Shown piece by piece: positions 1 to 6,199 of a stretch of 7,760 bases of DNA (position 1 is the stretch's first letter; each line of letters opens with the position of its first letter). Origin of the DNA: Bacteroidota bacterium (GTDB lineage Bacteria; Bacteroidota; Bacteroidia; Cytophagales; Cyclobacteriaceae); assembly GCA_027297025.1 (NCBI GenBank), contig JAPUIM010000160.1, forward strand, positions 1-7,760, given 5' to 3'. Both the position numbers and the translations under genes were made by a program. A model generated the notes under the pieces. The model was not told the DNA's origin and did not search any database. It worked only from the letters and a program-made list of their open reading frames with translations.

Positions 1-717
1 TTGCGGTTCTCCCAAATCCTGCCTTTCCTGATACCCCTCCAAATAAAAATATCTGGAAGAATCAGGGGTGTGTACTTCATCAATCAATAGTATTTCACCA
101 CCGTATCTTCCAAACTCGTATTTGGTGTCCACCAAAATTAATCCCCGGCATTTAGCATATTCTACTCCATACTGGTATAGTGCACGGGTGTTCCTCTCCA
201 TAAAAGAATAATCCTGTTCATTGACTATTCCCCTGGATAATATTTCTTCTCTTGAAATGTCTTCATCATGTCCTTCTTCGGCTTTGGTGGAAGGGGTAAT
301 GATCGGTTGAGGAAGTTGGTCATTTTCCTTTAGACCTTCCGGTAAGGGAACCCCACAAAGGAGTCGTTTCCCAGCCTTATATTCACGCCAGGCATGTCCC
401 GTCAAGTAACCTCTGATGACCATTTCAATGGGAATGGGTGAACACCTTTTACCTATCGACACATTGGGATCCGGACAACTTTCCAGCCAGTTGGGAACCA
501 TCTTTTGAGTTTCCATTAGAAATTTGGCTGCTATCTGGTTCAAGATCTGTCCTTTATATGGAATGGGACGGGGAAGTATGTGATCAAAAGCAGAAATTCT
601 ATCCGAAACAACAGCTACGATCTTATCAGGAAAAAAATATACATCCCTTACTTTTCCCTTATAGACATGGGTCTGTCCTTTAAATTTAAAATTCGTTTCT
701 TTAATGCTAAGGGTCAT
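1..717 (-). CDS. purC: Phosphoribosylaminoimidazole-succinocarboxamide synthase (SAICAR synthase), 3' end outside window
   Basis: This cytosolic enzyme of de novo purine synthesis joins CAIR and L-aspartate with ATP to give SAICAR. The reading frame stays open for 239 codons from the ATG at 717-715 to the window edge. Bacteroidetes homologues are about 310-320 residues, so roughly the last quarter is missing. Visible family features are the N-terminal nucleotide-binding strands ([10 protein letters not shown] at 18-27), [12 protein letters not shown] at 38-49, [16 protein letters not shown] at 98-113, [14 protein letters not shown] at 142-155, and the two signature regions LVDTKYEFG (195-203) and [13 protein letters not shown] (211-223). 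The start lies 10 bases after the stop of the MORN-repeat gene. The purine-rich stretch upstream that resembles a ribosome site is the tail of that gene and sits rather far away, so translation may be coupled to it. The assignment is secure because the signature motifs are intact. Confidence 0.97.
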   Translation of the reverse strand, partial: MTLSIKETNFKFKGQTHVYKGKVRDVYFFPDKIVAVVSDRISAFDHILPRPIPYKGQILNQIAAKFLMETQKMVPNWLESCPDPNVSIGKRCSPIPIEMVIRGYLTGHAWREYKAGKRLLCGVPLPEGLKENDQLPQPIITPSTKAEEGHDEDISREEILSRGIVNEQDYSFMERNTRALYQYGVEYAKCRGLILVDTKYEFGRYGGEILLIDEVHTPDSSRYFYLEGYQERQDLGEPQ

Positions 718-727
718 ATGAATGGGA

Positions 728-2050
728 TTAATGAACTTTCTCCTCCTTTACCAAAGCCCCATACTCATATGTTACAACCTTAACCAACTCACTTTGTTCA
801 TTGTAATAACGCCATTCTCCATTTTCTTTGTTCCGGGCAAAGTTTCCTTCTACTTTCAACAGGCCATTACGGTAGTAGCCACGGTAAATACCGGATTTTC
901 TATTTGATTCATACATTTGCTCGGTTTTTACATTGCCGGTGGGATAATAGTACTTTTCCCATCCCGATTTTAAGTTGTTTTGATAGCTTTCATCATTCGT
1001 CAGTGAGCCCGTTTCTTCATAATAATATTTGGTGCCATTTAATTTCCCATTTTCATAAGGTTCGGTCAATTTCAACTTACCATTTTGGTGATAATAGTTC
1101 CAGGTTCCGGTAGGCTTGCCAGCCTTGAATTGTTTTTCAAATTCAATTTCCTGGTTCTCGTAGTAGGCGGTCACTTTTTTGGAGTACTCATTTAATGAGA
1201 ATTTCATTCTTTCCTTTAACTTTCCGCTGGGATAATGTTTGGTATTTTCTCCTACCTTATAACCGTCCTTATAGGAAAAATGGTGTTTCAATACCGTATT
1301 GGGATAGTAAGCCTTATTTTCCCCTTCAAGCCTGCCATTTAAGTATTGCCCTTCTATTTTAAGTACCCCGTCCGGGTAATAAGACTTGAAGGTCCCCGAC
1401 TTTTTACCCTCGTCATGATAAGTCTCATTTTTCAATTGTCCGTCAAAATAATAGGTCTTAAAATAACCATGTAATACCCCGTCTTTGTATTTTGATTCTT
1501 CCCAGATATTTCCGTTGGGGTAGTAAGTTTTGGTTACGCCATTGGGCTTTCCATTAGCGTAAGGGATTTCCTGCTTTATACTCCCTTTTTCATAGTATGC
1601 CTTGATTATACCGTCCGGCTTACCGTACGCAAATTTACTGGTGGTTTTAATTATTCCGGAGCTGTAATAGGCCACCAGATCTTCGATTAAGGTGTCCTGT
1701 TTGAATAGCCCTTTTTGCATGATCATTTGATTTTCATCATACACTAGTATAGGTCCATCTTTCAAACCGTTTTTGAAATTTGTCTCTCGAAACAGATTAC
1801 CATTTTCATAATACTCAGTAAAAACACCATCTTTTTTACCATCGACAAAAAATCCCATTTTCTCGAGATTGCCATTTTCATAATACTTGGTGTATTCCCC
1901 AATCAATTTATCCCTTCGGTTTAAAGAATATGCCTCTTTCTTTATTTGTCTCAGAGTATCATAATAAGAAACAAACTGTTTTTGAGCATTGACTGCCGGA
2001 GAGAAAAAAAATAAACCCGCTGAAAAGACTATGATAAAGACTAACCTCAT
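728..2050 (-). CDS. Secreted MORN-repeat (YwqK/MORN_2 type) protein, 16 repeats
   Basis: The protein has 440 residues. Residues 1-22 look like a cleavable signal peptide: a hydrophobic core after MR, then PAVNAQ, with likely cleavage after NA. After a short linker (23-53) the rest of the chain is 16 back-to-back units of 23-24 residues, each beginning with an aromatic pair such as KTYYPNG and ending near a Gly-rich turn such as NGKxDG. The YY positions are near 56, 80, 104, 128, 152, 176, 200, 224, 248, 272, 296, 319, 343, 368, 392 and 415. This is the MORN_2 pattern of proteins often labelled YwqK-family antitoxin; that name is inherited, and nothing here points to a toxin partner. In Bacteroidetes such proteins are usually exported, with unknown role. 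It lies 64 bases after the thiolase gene and 10 bases before purC. Family and export are well supported; function is unknown. A beta-sheet scaffold for surface or periplasmic binding is only an inference. Confidence 0.9.
   Translation of the reverse strand: MRLVFIIVFSAGLFFFSPAVNAQKQFVSYYDTLRQIKKEAYSLNRRDKLIGEYTKYYENGNLEKMGFFVDGKKDGVFTEYYENGNLFRETNFKNGLKDGPILVYDENQMIMQKGLFKQDTLIEDLVAYYSSGIIKTTSKFAYGKPDGIIKAYYEKGSIKQEIPYANGKPNGVTKTYYPNGNIWEESKYKDGVLHGYFKTYYFDGQLKNETYHDEGKKSGTFKSYYPDGVLKIEGQYLNGRLEGENKAYYPNTVLKHHFSYKDGYKVGENTKHYPSGKLKERMKFSLNEYSKKVTAYYENQEIEFEKQFKAGKPTGTWNYYHQNGKLKLTEPYENGKLNGTKYYYEETGSLTNDESYQNNLKSGWEKYYYPTGNVKTEQMYESNRKSGIYRGYYRNGLLKVEGNFARNKENGEWRYYNEQSELVKVVTYEYGALVKEEKVH
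731..1891 (-). repeat. 16-unit tandem repeat coding for MORN_2 units (period about 72 bases)
   Basis: The repeats of the MORN protein are also visible in the DNA with a period of 69-72 bases. Most copies have diverged, but the first two still share an identical 16-base stretch (ccattttcataatact on the plus strand) at 1800-1815 and 1872-1887, exactly 72 bases apart. Two units depart by one residue from the 24-residue period (near residues 103 and 319). Confidence 0.85.
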
Positions 2051-2069
2051 ACCAAAGAAATTATTAGTT

Positions 2070-2077
2070 CAAATTTA
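2070..2077 (-). promoter_or_regulatory. Possible -7 box (TAAATTTG) before the MORN-repeat gene
   Basis: Read on the minus strand this is TAAATTTG, a match to the Bacteroidetes -7 element TAnnTTTG, about 20 bases before the ATG at 2050. No TTG lies at the usual 17-23 base spacing; the nearest are 7 and 29 bases away. It may be an internal promoter for the MORN gene and purC, or chance in AT-rich DNA. Confidence 0.25.
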
Positions 2078-2114
2078 ATAAAGTCAACAGGAGAAATGGA
2101 AGGAGTCAATCATA

Positions 2115-3293
2115 TTATAATCTTTCGATCACAATGGCCGAAGCCCCTCCACCTCCGTTGCAAATGCCAGCCACGCCTATGGAAGCTTTTTGCTGGTCAA
2201 GAACATTGGTTAATGTAGTAACTATTCGTGCCCCGGATGCTCCCAGGGGATGTCCAAGAGCTACAGCCCCTCCGTTAACATTTAATTTGTCCATATCCAA
2301 ATCCAAATTTCTTGCATTGGCTAACGCCACTACCGAAAATGCCTCATTTATTTCATAGTAGTCTACATCTTTGGCCTCCATTCGCGCATTTTTTAAAGCC
2401 TTAGGAATAGCCAGTGTAGGTGCTGTGGTAAACCAAATAGGATCACGGGCAGCATCTGCAAAACCATGGATTTTCGCCAGTGGCTTCAAGTTCAAGGATT
2501 TCATCTTTTCCTCACTCATGATTACCAGCGCTGAAGCGCCATCATTGATGGTAGAAGCATTAGCGGCAGTAACCGTACCTTCCTTTGAAAACACAGGTTT
2601 TAAAAAAGGAATTTTATCAAAACTAACTTTTCGGAATTCTTCATCTTCAGTAATCATCAATGGATCTCCCTTTCTTTGAGGTATCTCTATGGCCACAATT
2701 TCCTCTTTAAATTTGCCCGATTCGGTGGCTTGTGCGGTTCTTTTGTAAGATCGAATGGCATAGTCGTCCTGCTCTTGTCGGGAAATTTTCATTTCTTTGG
2801 CCGTGTTGTCTGCGCAATTACCCATGGGATAGTGATGATAGGCTTCTTCCAAACCGTCTTTTACCAAACCATCAATAAATTCTGCATTCCCATATTTATA
2901 ACCAAAACGTGCTTTAGGTACATAAAATGGAATGTTGGACATACTCTCCATTCCTCCTGCTATAATGGTATCCGATAGTCCCAACATGATAGCTTGGGAG
3001 GCTAACATGATAGACTTCATTCCAGAAGCACACACTTTATTTACAGTAGTGCAAGGGACCTCATAACCAATACCTGCTCCAATAGCGGCCTGTCGGGCCG
3101 GAGCCTGTCCTAAATTGGCTGAAACTACATTGCCCATGAAAACTTCCTCTACCTCTTTGGGATCGAGATCAATATGGTCTATAGCCCCTTTTATGGCTTT
3201 TGAACCCAGTTCAACCGCGGTCAAGGATAATAAGTTACCGCCAAAACTTCCGATAGGGGTGCGAACTGCGGATACAATAAAGACTTCTTTCAT
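2115..3293 (-). CDS. Acetyl-CoA C-acetyltransferase (biosynthetic-type thiolase, mitochondrial T2-like)
   Basis: Thiolase of 392 residues, the normal family length, that reversibly condenses two acetyl-CoA to acetoacetyl-CoA or cleaves 3-ketoacyl-CoA in the cytosol. All catalytic residues are present: nucleophile Cys88 in NKVCASGMKS, Asn316 in NEAF, His348 in GGAVALGHPLGASGAR, and Cys378 in ICNGGGGASA. The last three have the same numbers as in the classic Zoogloea thiolase. Motifs NKVCASGMK, GGMESMSN, TAANAST and FADAA resemble, from memory, human mitochondrial acetoacetyl-CoA thiolase (ACAT1/T2) more than FadA, so a role in acetoacetyl-CoA or isoleucine catabolism is plausible, as is general beta-oxidation. 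The ATG start gives the standard N-terminus MKEVFIVSAVRTPIG. It begins 21 bases after batC, and the bases just before the start are an A run. No other fatty-acid or ketone gene is in view, so the metabolic assignment stays open. Confidence 0.95.
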   Translation of the reverse strand: MKEVFIVSAVRTPIGSFGGNLLSLTAVELGSKAIKGAIDHIDLDPKEVEEVFMGNVVSANLGQAPARQAAIGAGIGYEVPCTTVNKVCASGMKSIMLASQAIMLGLSDTIIAGGMESMSNIPFYVPKARFGYKYGNAEFIDGLVKDGLEEAYHHYPMGNCADNTAKEMKISRQEQDDYAIRSYKRTAQATESGKFKEEIVAIEIPQRKGDPLMITEDEEFRKVSFDKIPFLKPVFSKEGTVTAANASTINDGASALVIMSEEKMKSLNLKPLAKIHGFADAARDPIWFTTAPTLAIPKALKNARMEAKDVDYYEINEAFSVVALANARNLDLDMDKLNVNGGAVALGHPLGASGARIVTTLTNVLDQQKASIGVAGICNGGGGASAIVIERL

Positions 3294-3314
3294 TTTTTTT
3301 TTGGGTTAATGTTT

Positions 3315-4193
3315 TTACCAGTCTGGTTTGCCGCTGTCTGGTCTCTCTGTTGCTTTTCTTTGTTTTTGCTGAATATATTGAATTTCATTATTCCTCATGG
3401 CTTCCAAAATCATGCGGGCTTTTTCTTCAGTTATGTTCATTTCCTCCAACTTCTCAACGGTGGACTTAGGTTGAGCCTGTTCCTGTTGCTGCTGGTTGTC
3501 TTGGTTTTGTTGTTCCAATTTAGATTCTTGCTGTTGTCCCTTGGACTCTTCTTGTTGATTTTGTTGTTCCTGTTCCTGCTGTTGTTGTTCTCTTTGGTCT
3601 TGATTTCCCCCTTCCTGATCCTCAGGTTGCTGCTGATTTTCTTTCTGGTCTTGTTGGTCCTGTTTCTGGTTGTTTTGTTGGTCCTGCTGATCACGATTTT
3701 TATCGGGATGGTTTTGTTGCTCCTGATTCTCCTGATCCTGGTCATGGTTTTGTTGATCTTGTTCCTGCATCATCTTTTTAAGCAACTCATAGTTGTACCT
3801 GGATTCTTCATTAGTAGGGTCTGCTTTTAAAGACGCTTTAAATAAAGACAAGGATTTTTCAAAATTCTGCTTTTCTGTTTCCATAACACCTAATTGTTGG
3901 TACGCCAGAGATTTGATCTGATGATTGGTACTAGAGGTAAGTTGAAGATATCCGTTCTTGGCTTGGGTGCTGTCTTTCAATTCATAATTAGCATGAGCAA
4001 GATTCAGCCATACCTGGTCTTCCTTTACATTCATCGAATCAATAAGGAACTTGTACTTTTCTGCAGCGGTGACGAAATCCTTTTTCAGAAATGCTTCTTG
4101 GGCCTGTTTTTTTAATTCATTGATCCTGGCGATACGGGTTAAAGTATTGTCAGTTCCAATTAATAACCATATGGTCAAGAGCAGGTATTTCAA
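3315..4193 (-). CDS. batC: BatC-like TPR protein with Gln-rich region
   Basis: The protein has 292 residues. A short hydrophobic N-terminus (3-13) suggests export or membrane anchoring. Three TPR-like helical pairs follow at about 27-60, 61-93 and 95-128 (for example AYQQLGVMETEKQNFEKSLS). Residues 143-242 are low-complexity (45 Gln, plus Asp, Glu and Asn), and the end (about 245-292) contains EEKARMILEAMRNNEIQY and finishes GKPDW, a tail I recognise from BatC proteins of Bacteroidetes. The start is TTG at 4193-4191, which overlaps the TGA stop of batB; no in-frame ATG occurs until residue 54, which would remove the signal and first TPR. The partner is very probably BatB, since the pair is translationally coupled. 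Bat proteins are linked to aerotolerance and envelope stress in Bacteroides, but the biochemical role is unsettled. Identity is well supported; the precise role is inference. Confidence 0.9.
   Translation of the reverse strand: MKYLLLTIWLLIGTDNTLTRIARINELKKQAQEAFLKKDFVTAAEKYKFLIDSMNVKEDQVWLNLAHANYELKDSTQAKNGYLQLTSSTNHQIKSLAYQQLGVMETEKQNFEKSLSLFKASLKADPTNEESRYNYELLKKMMQEQDQQNHDQDQENQEQQNHPDKNRDQQDQQNNQKQDQQDQKENQQQPEDQEGGNQDQREQQQQEQEQQNQQEESKGQQQESKLEQQNQDNQQQQEQAQPKSTVEKLEEMNITEEKARMILEAMRNNEIQYIQQKQRKATERPDSGKPDW
3468..3767 (-). repeat. Gln-rich low-complexity segment inside batC
   Basis: Codons 143-242 of batC are 45% glutamine, with most other residues Asp, Glu, Asn or Lys, and almost no hydrophobic residue. 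On the DNA this is a CAA/CAG/GAC/GAA-rich tract. It is probably a disordered linker between the TPR region and the conserved C-terminal tail. It also explains the Leu-rich open frame on the opposite strand, which is not a gene. Confidence 0.85.
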
Positions 4194-5158
4194 ATGCGTA
4201 TAGTCTTAAATCCAATGAGTATATCCAGTACAATCAGGAATAAAGCCAATCCTAAAAAATAATAGTACTTGTTGTCCGATACATCCAGTTTTCGACTTTC
4301 TCTTAGTTCTCCTTCCACCAAACCTATGGTATTAATCAACCTTGTAACATCGTTTTTGCTTTCGTTGATCTCAAAATACTTACCCCCGGATTTCAAGGCC
4401 AGTGATTTAAGGGATACCGAATTCAATTTACTGATTACATCTGTTCCATCTTGTTTTTTCTTGAATCCTCTTCTGGTCATGATCTTGCTTCCTTTATTGG
4501 TGCCAATACCCAAGGTGAACAGTTTAATACCGGAATTTTCTACTTCACTAGCGATGGATTCGGTATCATCTCCGAAATCTTCTCCATCACTGATCATTAT
4601 GATGATCTTTGATTTTTGTTGGGTCACCAAAGATTCTTCGTCTTCCAATTTGACTAGGGCCATGCGTAAGGGAGGGCCAAAATCAGTGCCGGTGTTGGGA
4701 ACCAGGTGGGTACTTAAACCCTCAATAAATAAATGCAAAGCGCTCTGATCGTAGGTGAGAGGGCACTGTACAAAAGCTTCGGAGGAAAAAATGATCAATC
4801 CAATCCTATCAGAATTGAAAGACTCGACAATATTTTTGAGTTCAAATTTCAATTTTTCCAAGCGAGTGGGTTGGATGTCAAAAGCGTTCATGGACTCGGA
4901 AAGGTCCACTGCTATGTAAATATCCTTCCCAATGGAACGTATCTCTTTGGATGATTCTCCAAAAGAAGGTCCTAATAAAGCGATGATTATTAAAGCAAAA
5001 TAGACAGTTCTTAAGAGGATCTTATAAAAAACTGCATAAAAACCGGTATTCAGGGCATTGGCCACTCTTATAACCCGGATCAGGTATAACATATAAAAAA
5101 GCAAGAATAAGCCGGCCAAGACAATTTCGATGCTTTCTAATGGTTTGTACCAATTCAT
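4190..5158 (-). CDS. batB: BatB-like von Willebrand factor A domain membrane protein
   Basis: The protein has 322 residues. Two N-terminal membrane helices (about 10-29 and 48-63) precede a VWA domain (about 78-275), and a third helix lies at about 298-316, close to the C-terminus. The metal-binding MIDAS site is complete: Asp85, Ser87 and Ser89 in DLSESM, Thr156/Thr158 in PNTGTDFG, and Asp191 in SDGEDFGDD. It therefore should bind a divalent metal and a protein ligand, probably in an envelope complex with BatC. Motifs such as QPTRLEKLKFEL and GLIIFSSEAFVQCPLTYDQSA are typical of Bacteroidetes BatB. The ATG at 5158 is the first gene after a 242-base gap with a candidate promoter; batA, normally just upstream, is absent, and batD/batE do not follow batC. 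BatA is a close relative and cannot be wholly excluded, but the coupling to batC favours BatB. Confidence 0.92.
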   Translation of the reverse strand: MNWYKPLESIEIVLAGLFLLFYMLYLIRVIRVANALNTGFYAVFYKILLRTVYFALIIIALLGPSFGESSKEIRSIGKDIYIAVDLSESMNAFDIQPTRLEKLKFELKNIVESFNSDRIGLIIFSSEAFVQCPLTYDQSALHLFIEGLSTHLVPNTGTDFGPPLRMALVKLEDEESLVTQQKSKIIIMISDGEDFGDDTESIASEVENSGIKLFTLGIGTNKGSKIMTRRGFKKKQDGTDVISKLNSVSLKSLALKSGGKYFEINESKNDVTRLINTIGLVEGELRESRKLDVSDNKYYYFLGLALFLIVLDILIGFKTIRI

Positions 5159-5253
5159 TGATCGTTGTTAACGGATAATAGGTTTTAAAAGCCTAATAAT
5201 ATTTACTTTATCCAACTCCAAATACTAGAGCTGGGCTTTTGAAATGGGCAGGA

Positions 5254-5284
5254 CAAAGATAAGAAGAGGAGGGAAATTGATCAA
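5254..5284 (-). promoter_or_regulatory. Candidate promoter for batB and following genes
   Basis: On the minus strand TTG (5284-5282) is followed after 20 bases by TATCTTTG (5261-5254), which fits the Bacteroidetes TTG / TAnnTTTG consensus. Transcription would start near 5248, giving a leader of about 90 bases before the batB ATG. Confidence 0.55.
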
Positions 5285-5348
5285 TGAGCATTAACTGTAT
5301 TATAAGGGTTTATTTAAGGTATCTAAAGGTTAGATTTAAAAGTGGTGG

Positions 5349-5381
5349 TTTGAATTAGTTGGATTAGTTGTGCTATATTTG
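5349..5381 (+). promoter_or_regulatory. Candidate promoter for the tRNA cluster
   Basis: TTG at 5349-5351 and TATATTTG at 5374-5381, separated by 22 bases, match the Bacteroidetes vegetative promoter. The predicted start near 5387 lies about 15 bases before tRNA-Ser, a short leader of the sort expected for a stable-RNA operon. Confidence 0.6.
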
Positions 5382-5401
5382 CATCACTTTTCACACCTAT
5401 T

Positions 5402-5491
<90 letters not shown>

Positions 5492-5503
5492 AAAGGAAGT
5501 TCT

Positions 5504-5559
5504 AAGTCTAAGGTTTAAGGATACGTGGATGAAAAAGTCCAACTTTAAACTTTAGACTT
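5504..5559. repeat. 15-base inverted repeat between tRNA-Ser and tRNA-Pro
   Basis: The arm 5504-5518 (aagtctaaggtttaa) pairs with 5545-5559 (ttaaactttagactt): 14 Watson-Crick pairs and one G-T, with a 26-base loop. As part of the tRNA precursor it would fold into a stem in the spacer. I recall similar AGTCTAAAGTTTAAAG-like stretches in intergenic DNA of flavobacteria, so it may belong to a dispersed repeat family; that is memory, not shown here. Confidence 0.7.
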
Positions 5560-5570
5560 TAAGCTTTAGA
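5543..5570 (-). repeat. Two tandem 14-base units (tctaaagYttaaag) in the tRNA spacer
   Basis: Read on the minus strand, 5570-5557 is tctaaagcttaaag and 5556-5543 is tctaaagtttaaag, differing at one base. A diverged copy (12 of 14) lies on the plus strand at 5507-5520, which is what creates the inverted repeat. Confidence 0.7.
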
Positions 5571-5576
5571 TTAATT

Positions 5577-5651
5577 CGGGGTATAGCGCAGTCCGGTTAG
5601 CGCACCTGCTTTGGGAGCAGGGGGTCGCAGGTTCGAATCCTGCTACCCCGA
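5577..5651 (+). tRNA. tRNA-Pro (anticodon TGG)
   Basis: Cloverleaf of 75 bases. The acceptor stem pairs CGGGGTA (5577-5583) with TACCCCG (5644-5650), with A5651 as discriminator. The anticodon stem CCTGC/GCAGG holds loop TTTGGGA with TGG at 5612-5614. The D arm is GCGC/GCGC and the T arm is GCAGG-TTCGAAT-CCTGC. CCA is not encoded. It lies 13 bases before tRNA-Arg, in the same orientation. Confidence 0.97.
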
Positions 5652-5664
5652 CAATGAAATATAA

Positions 5665-5738
<74 letters not shown>

Positions 5739-5763
5739 CTACCATCAATAGGGTGGGTTGTAT

Positions 5764-6198
5764 TCAATCTAATCCCAACTGCTTTCGATATTTCTGCGCC
5801 TCTTGTCTTGCTTTTTCGGCCACTGCCCGTTGTTCTTCTGCAATAATTCTCTGTTCTTCGGCCACGGTTTGTTGTCGCATTCTTTCTTCCCGTTGCCGTT
5901 CGGCTTCTGCGCGAGCTATTTCTGACATGTTCCTGGCATTTTCAGCTATTATTTTTTGTCGTTCCGCTTCCGCTCGAGCAACGTTTGCTATGGTCCTCTG
6001 CTCTTGAGCAATTTTCATTTGCCGATCTACTGCCGCATGTTGACTCTCAGCCTCTTGTTGAGCTTCCCGCAATTGCCGCCTCAACAGCTGGTTTTCATTT
6101 CTCAACCGGTCCAGTTCTCCGGTTTGGCCTTGACAATACACATTCAGGGCAATCACCAAAATGGCGCTAACAAAGACATTAATTTTAAGATTTTTCAT
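5764..6198 (-). CDS. Exported heptad-repeat (coiled-coil) protein of unknown function
   Basis: The protein has 144 residues. Residues 1-24 form a likely export signal: MKNLK, a hydrophobic stretch (about 8-20), then a possible cleavage around YCQG. The Cys at 22 lacks a convincing lipobox (NVYC), so a lipoprotein is possible but not favoured. Nearly all the rest is charged helix. Residues 30-60 look like an ordinary coiled coil (RNENQLLRRQLREAQQEAE), and 63-139 are eleven unbroken heptads of the form [I/V/E]AExxR, with the 8-residue string ARAEAERQ twice, 21 residues apart. There are almost no aromatics and no recognisable catalytic motif. The ATG follows the stop of the glycosyltransferase gene by one base (TGATATG), so translation is likely coupled. 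A periplasmic rod or scaffold is the natural guess, but I do not recognise the family. Confidence 0.85.
   Translation of the reverse strand: MKNLKINVFVSAILVIALNVYCQGQTGELDRLRNENQLLRRQLREAQQEAESQHAAVDRQMKIAQEQRTIANVARAEAERQKIIAENARNMSEIARAEAERQREERMRQQTVAEEQRIIAEEQRAVAEKARQEAQKYRKQLGLD
5782..6012 (-). repeat. Eleven-heptad coding repeat in the small exported protein
   Basis: Codons 63-139 encode successive 7-residue units such as IAQEQRT, IANVARA, EAERQKI, IAENARN, VAEEQRI, IAEEQRA and VAEKARQ, with no skip or stutter. Ala at the second position and Arg near the sixth recur in most units. At DNA level the units are diverged, so the array is old or under protein-level selection. Confidence 0.8.
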
Positions 6199-6199
6199 A

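Larger units (their letters stand above)
5159..5401. other. Non-coding gap with divergent promoters between batB and the tRNA cluster
   Basis: I see no credible coding region. The gap holds two candidate Bacteroidetes-type promoters pointing outward, one each way, and a roughly 90-base leader before batB. A near-palindrome (aggttttaaaagcct, near 5180-5194) lies in that leader but is too AT-rich and short-looped to call. Confidence 0.7.

Noticed and set aside
728..2050. Reading the MORN protein as the antitoxin of a toxin-antitoxin pair
   Set aside because: The YwqK antitoxin label is a family name. This protein carries a signal peptide and its neighbours are a thiolase and purC, with no small toxin-like gene.
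3437..3745. Minus-strand open frame of 102 codons inside batC, rich in Arg, Asn and Lys
   Set aside because: It is a frame-shifted reading of the same low-complexity tract, with no start context or protein-like composition.
3309..3830. Plus-strand open frame of 173 codons, extremely Leu-rich and membrane-like
   Set aside because: It is the antisense of the Gln-rich tract of batC (CAA/CAG read backwards gives Leu and Val codons). There is no independent support for translation.
4269..4748. Plus-strand open frame of 159 codons opposite batB
   Set aside because: It lies wholly antisense to a gene with an intact VWA domain and has a Ser/Leu-rich composition typical of shadow frames.
5504..5570. 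Interpreting the repeat between tRNAs as a CRISPR array or an attachment site
   Set aside because: The units are tandem without unique spacers, and there is no integrase gene or duplicated tRNA end in the window.
5739..5763. Possible terminator between tRNA-Arg and the convergent heptad gene
   Set aside because: The 25-base gap shows no convincing stem and no T-run on either strand.
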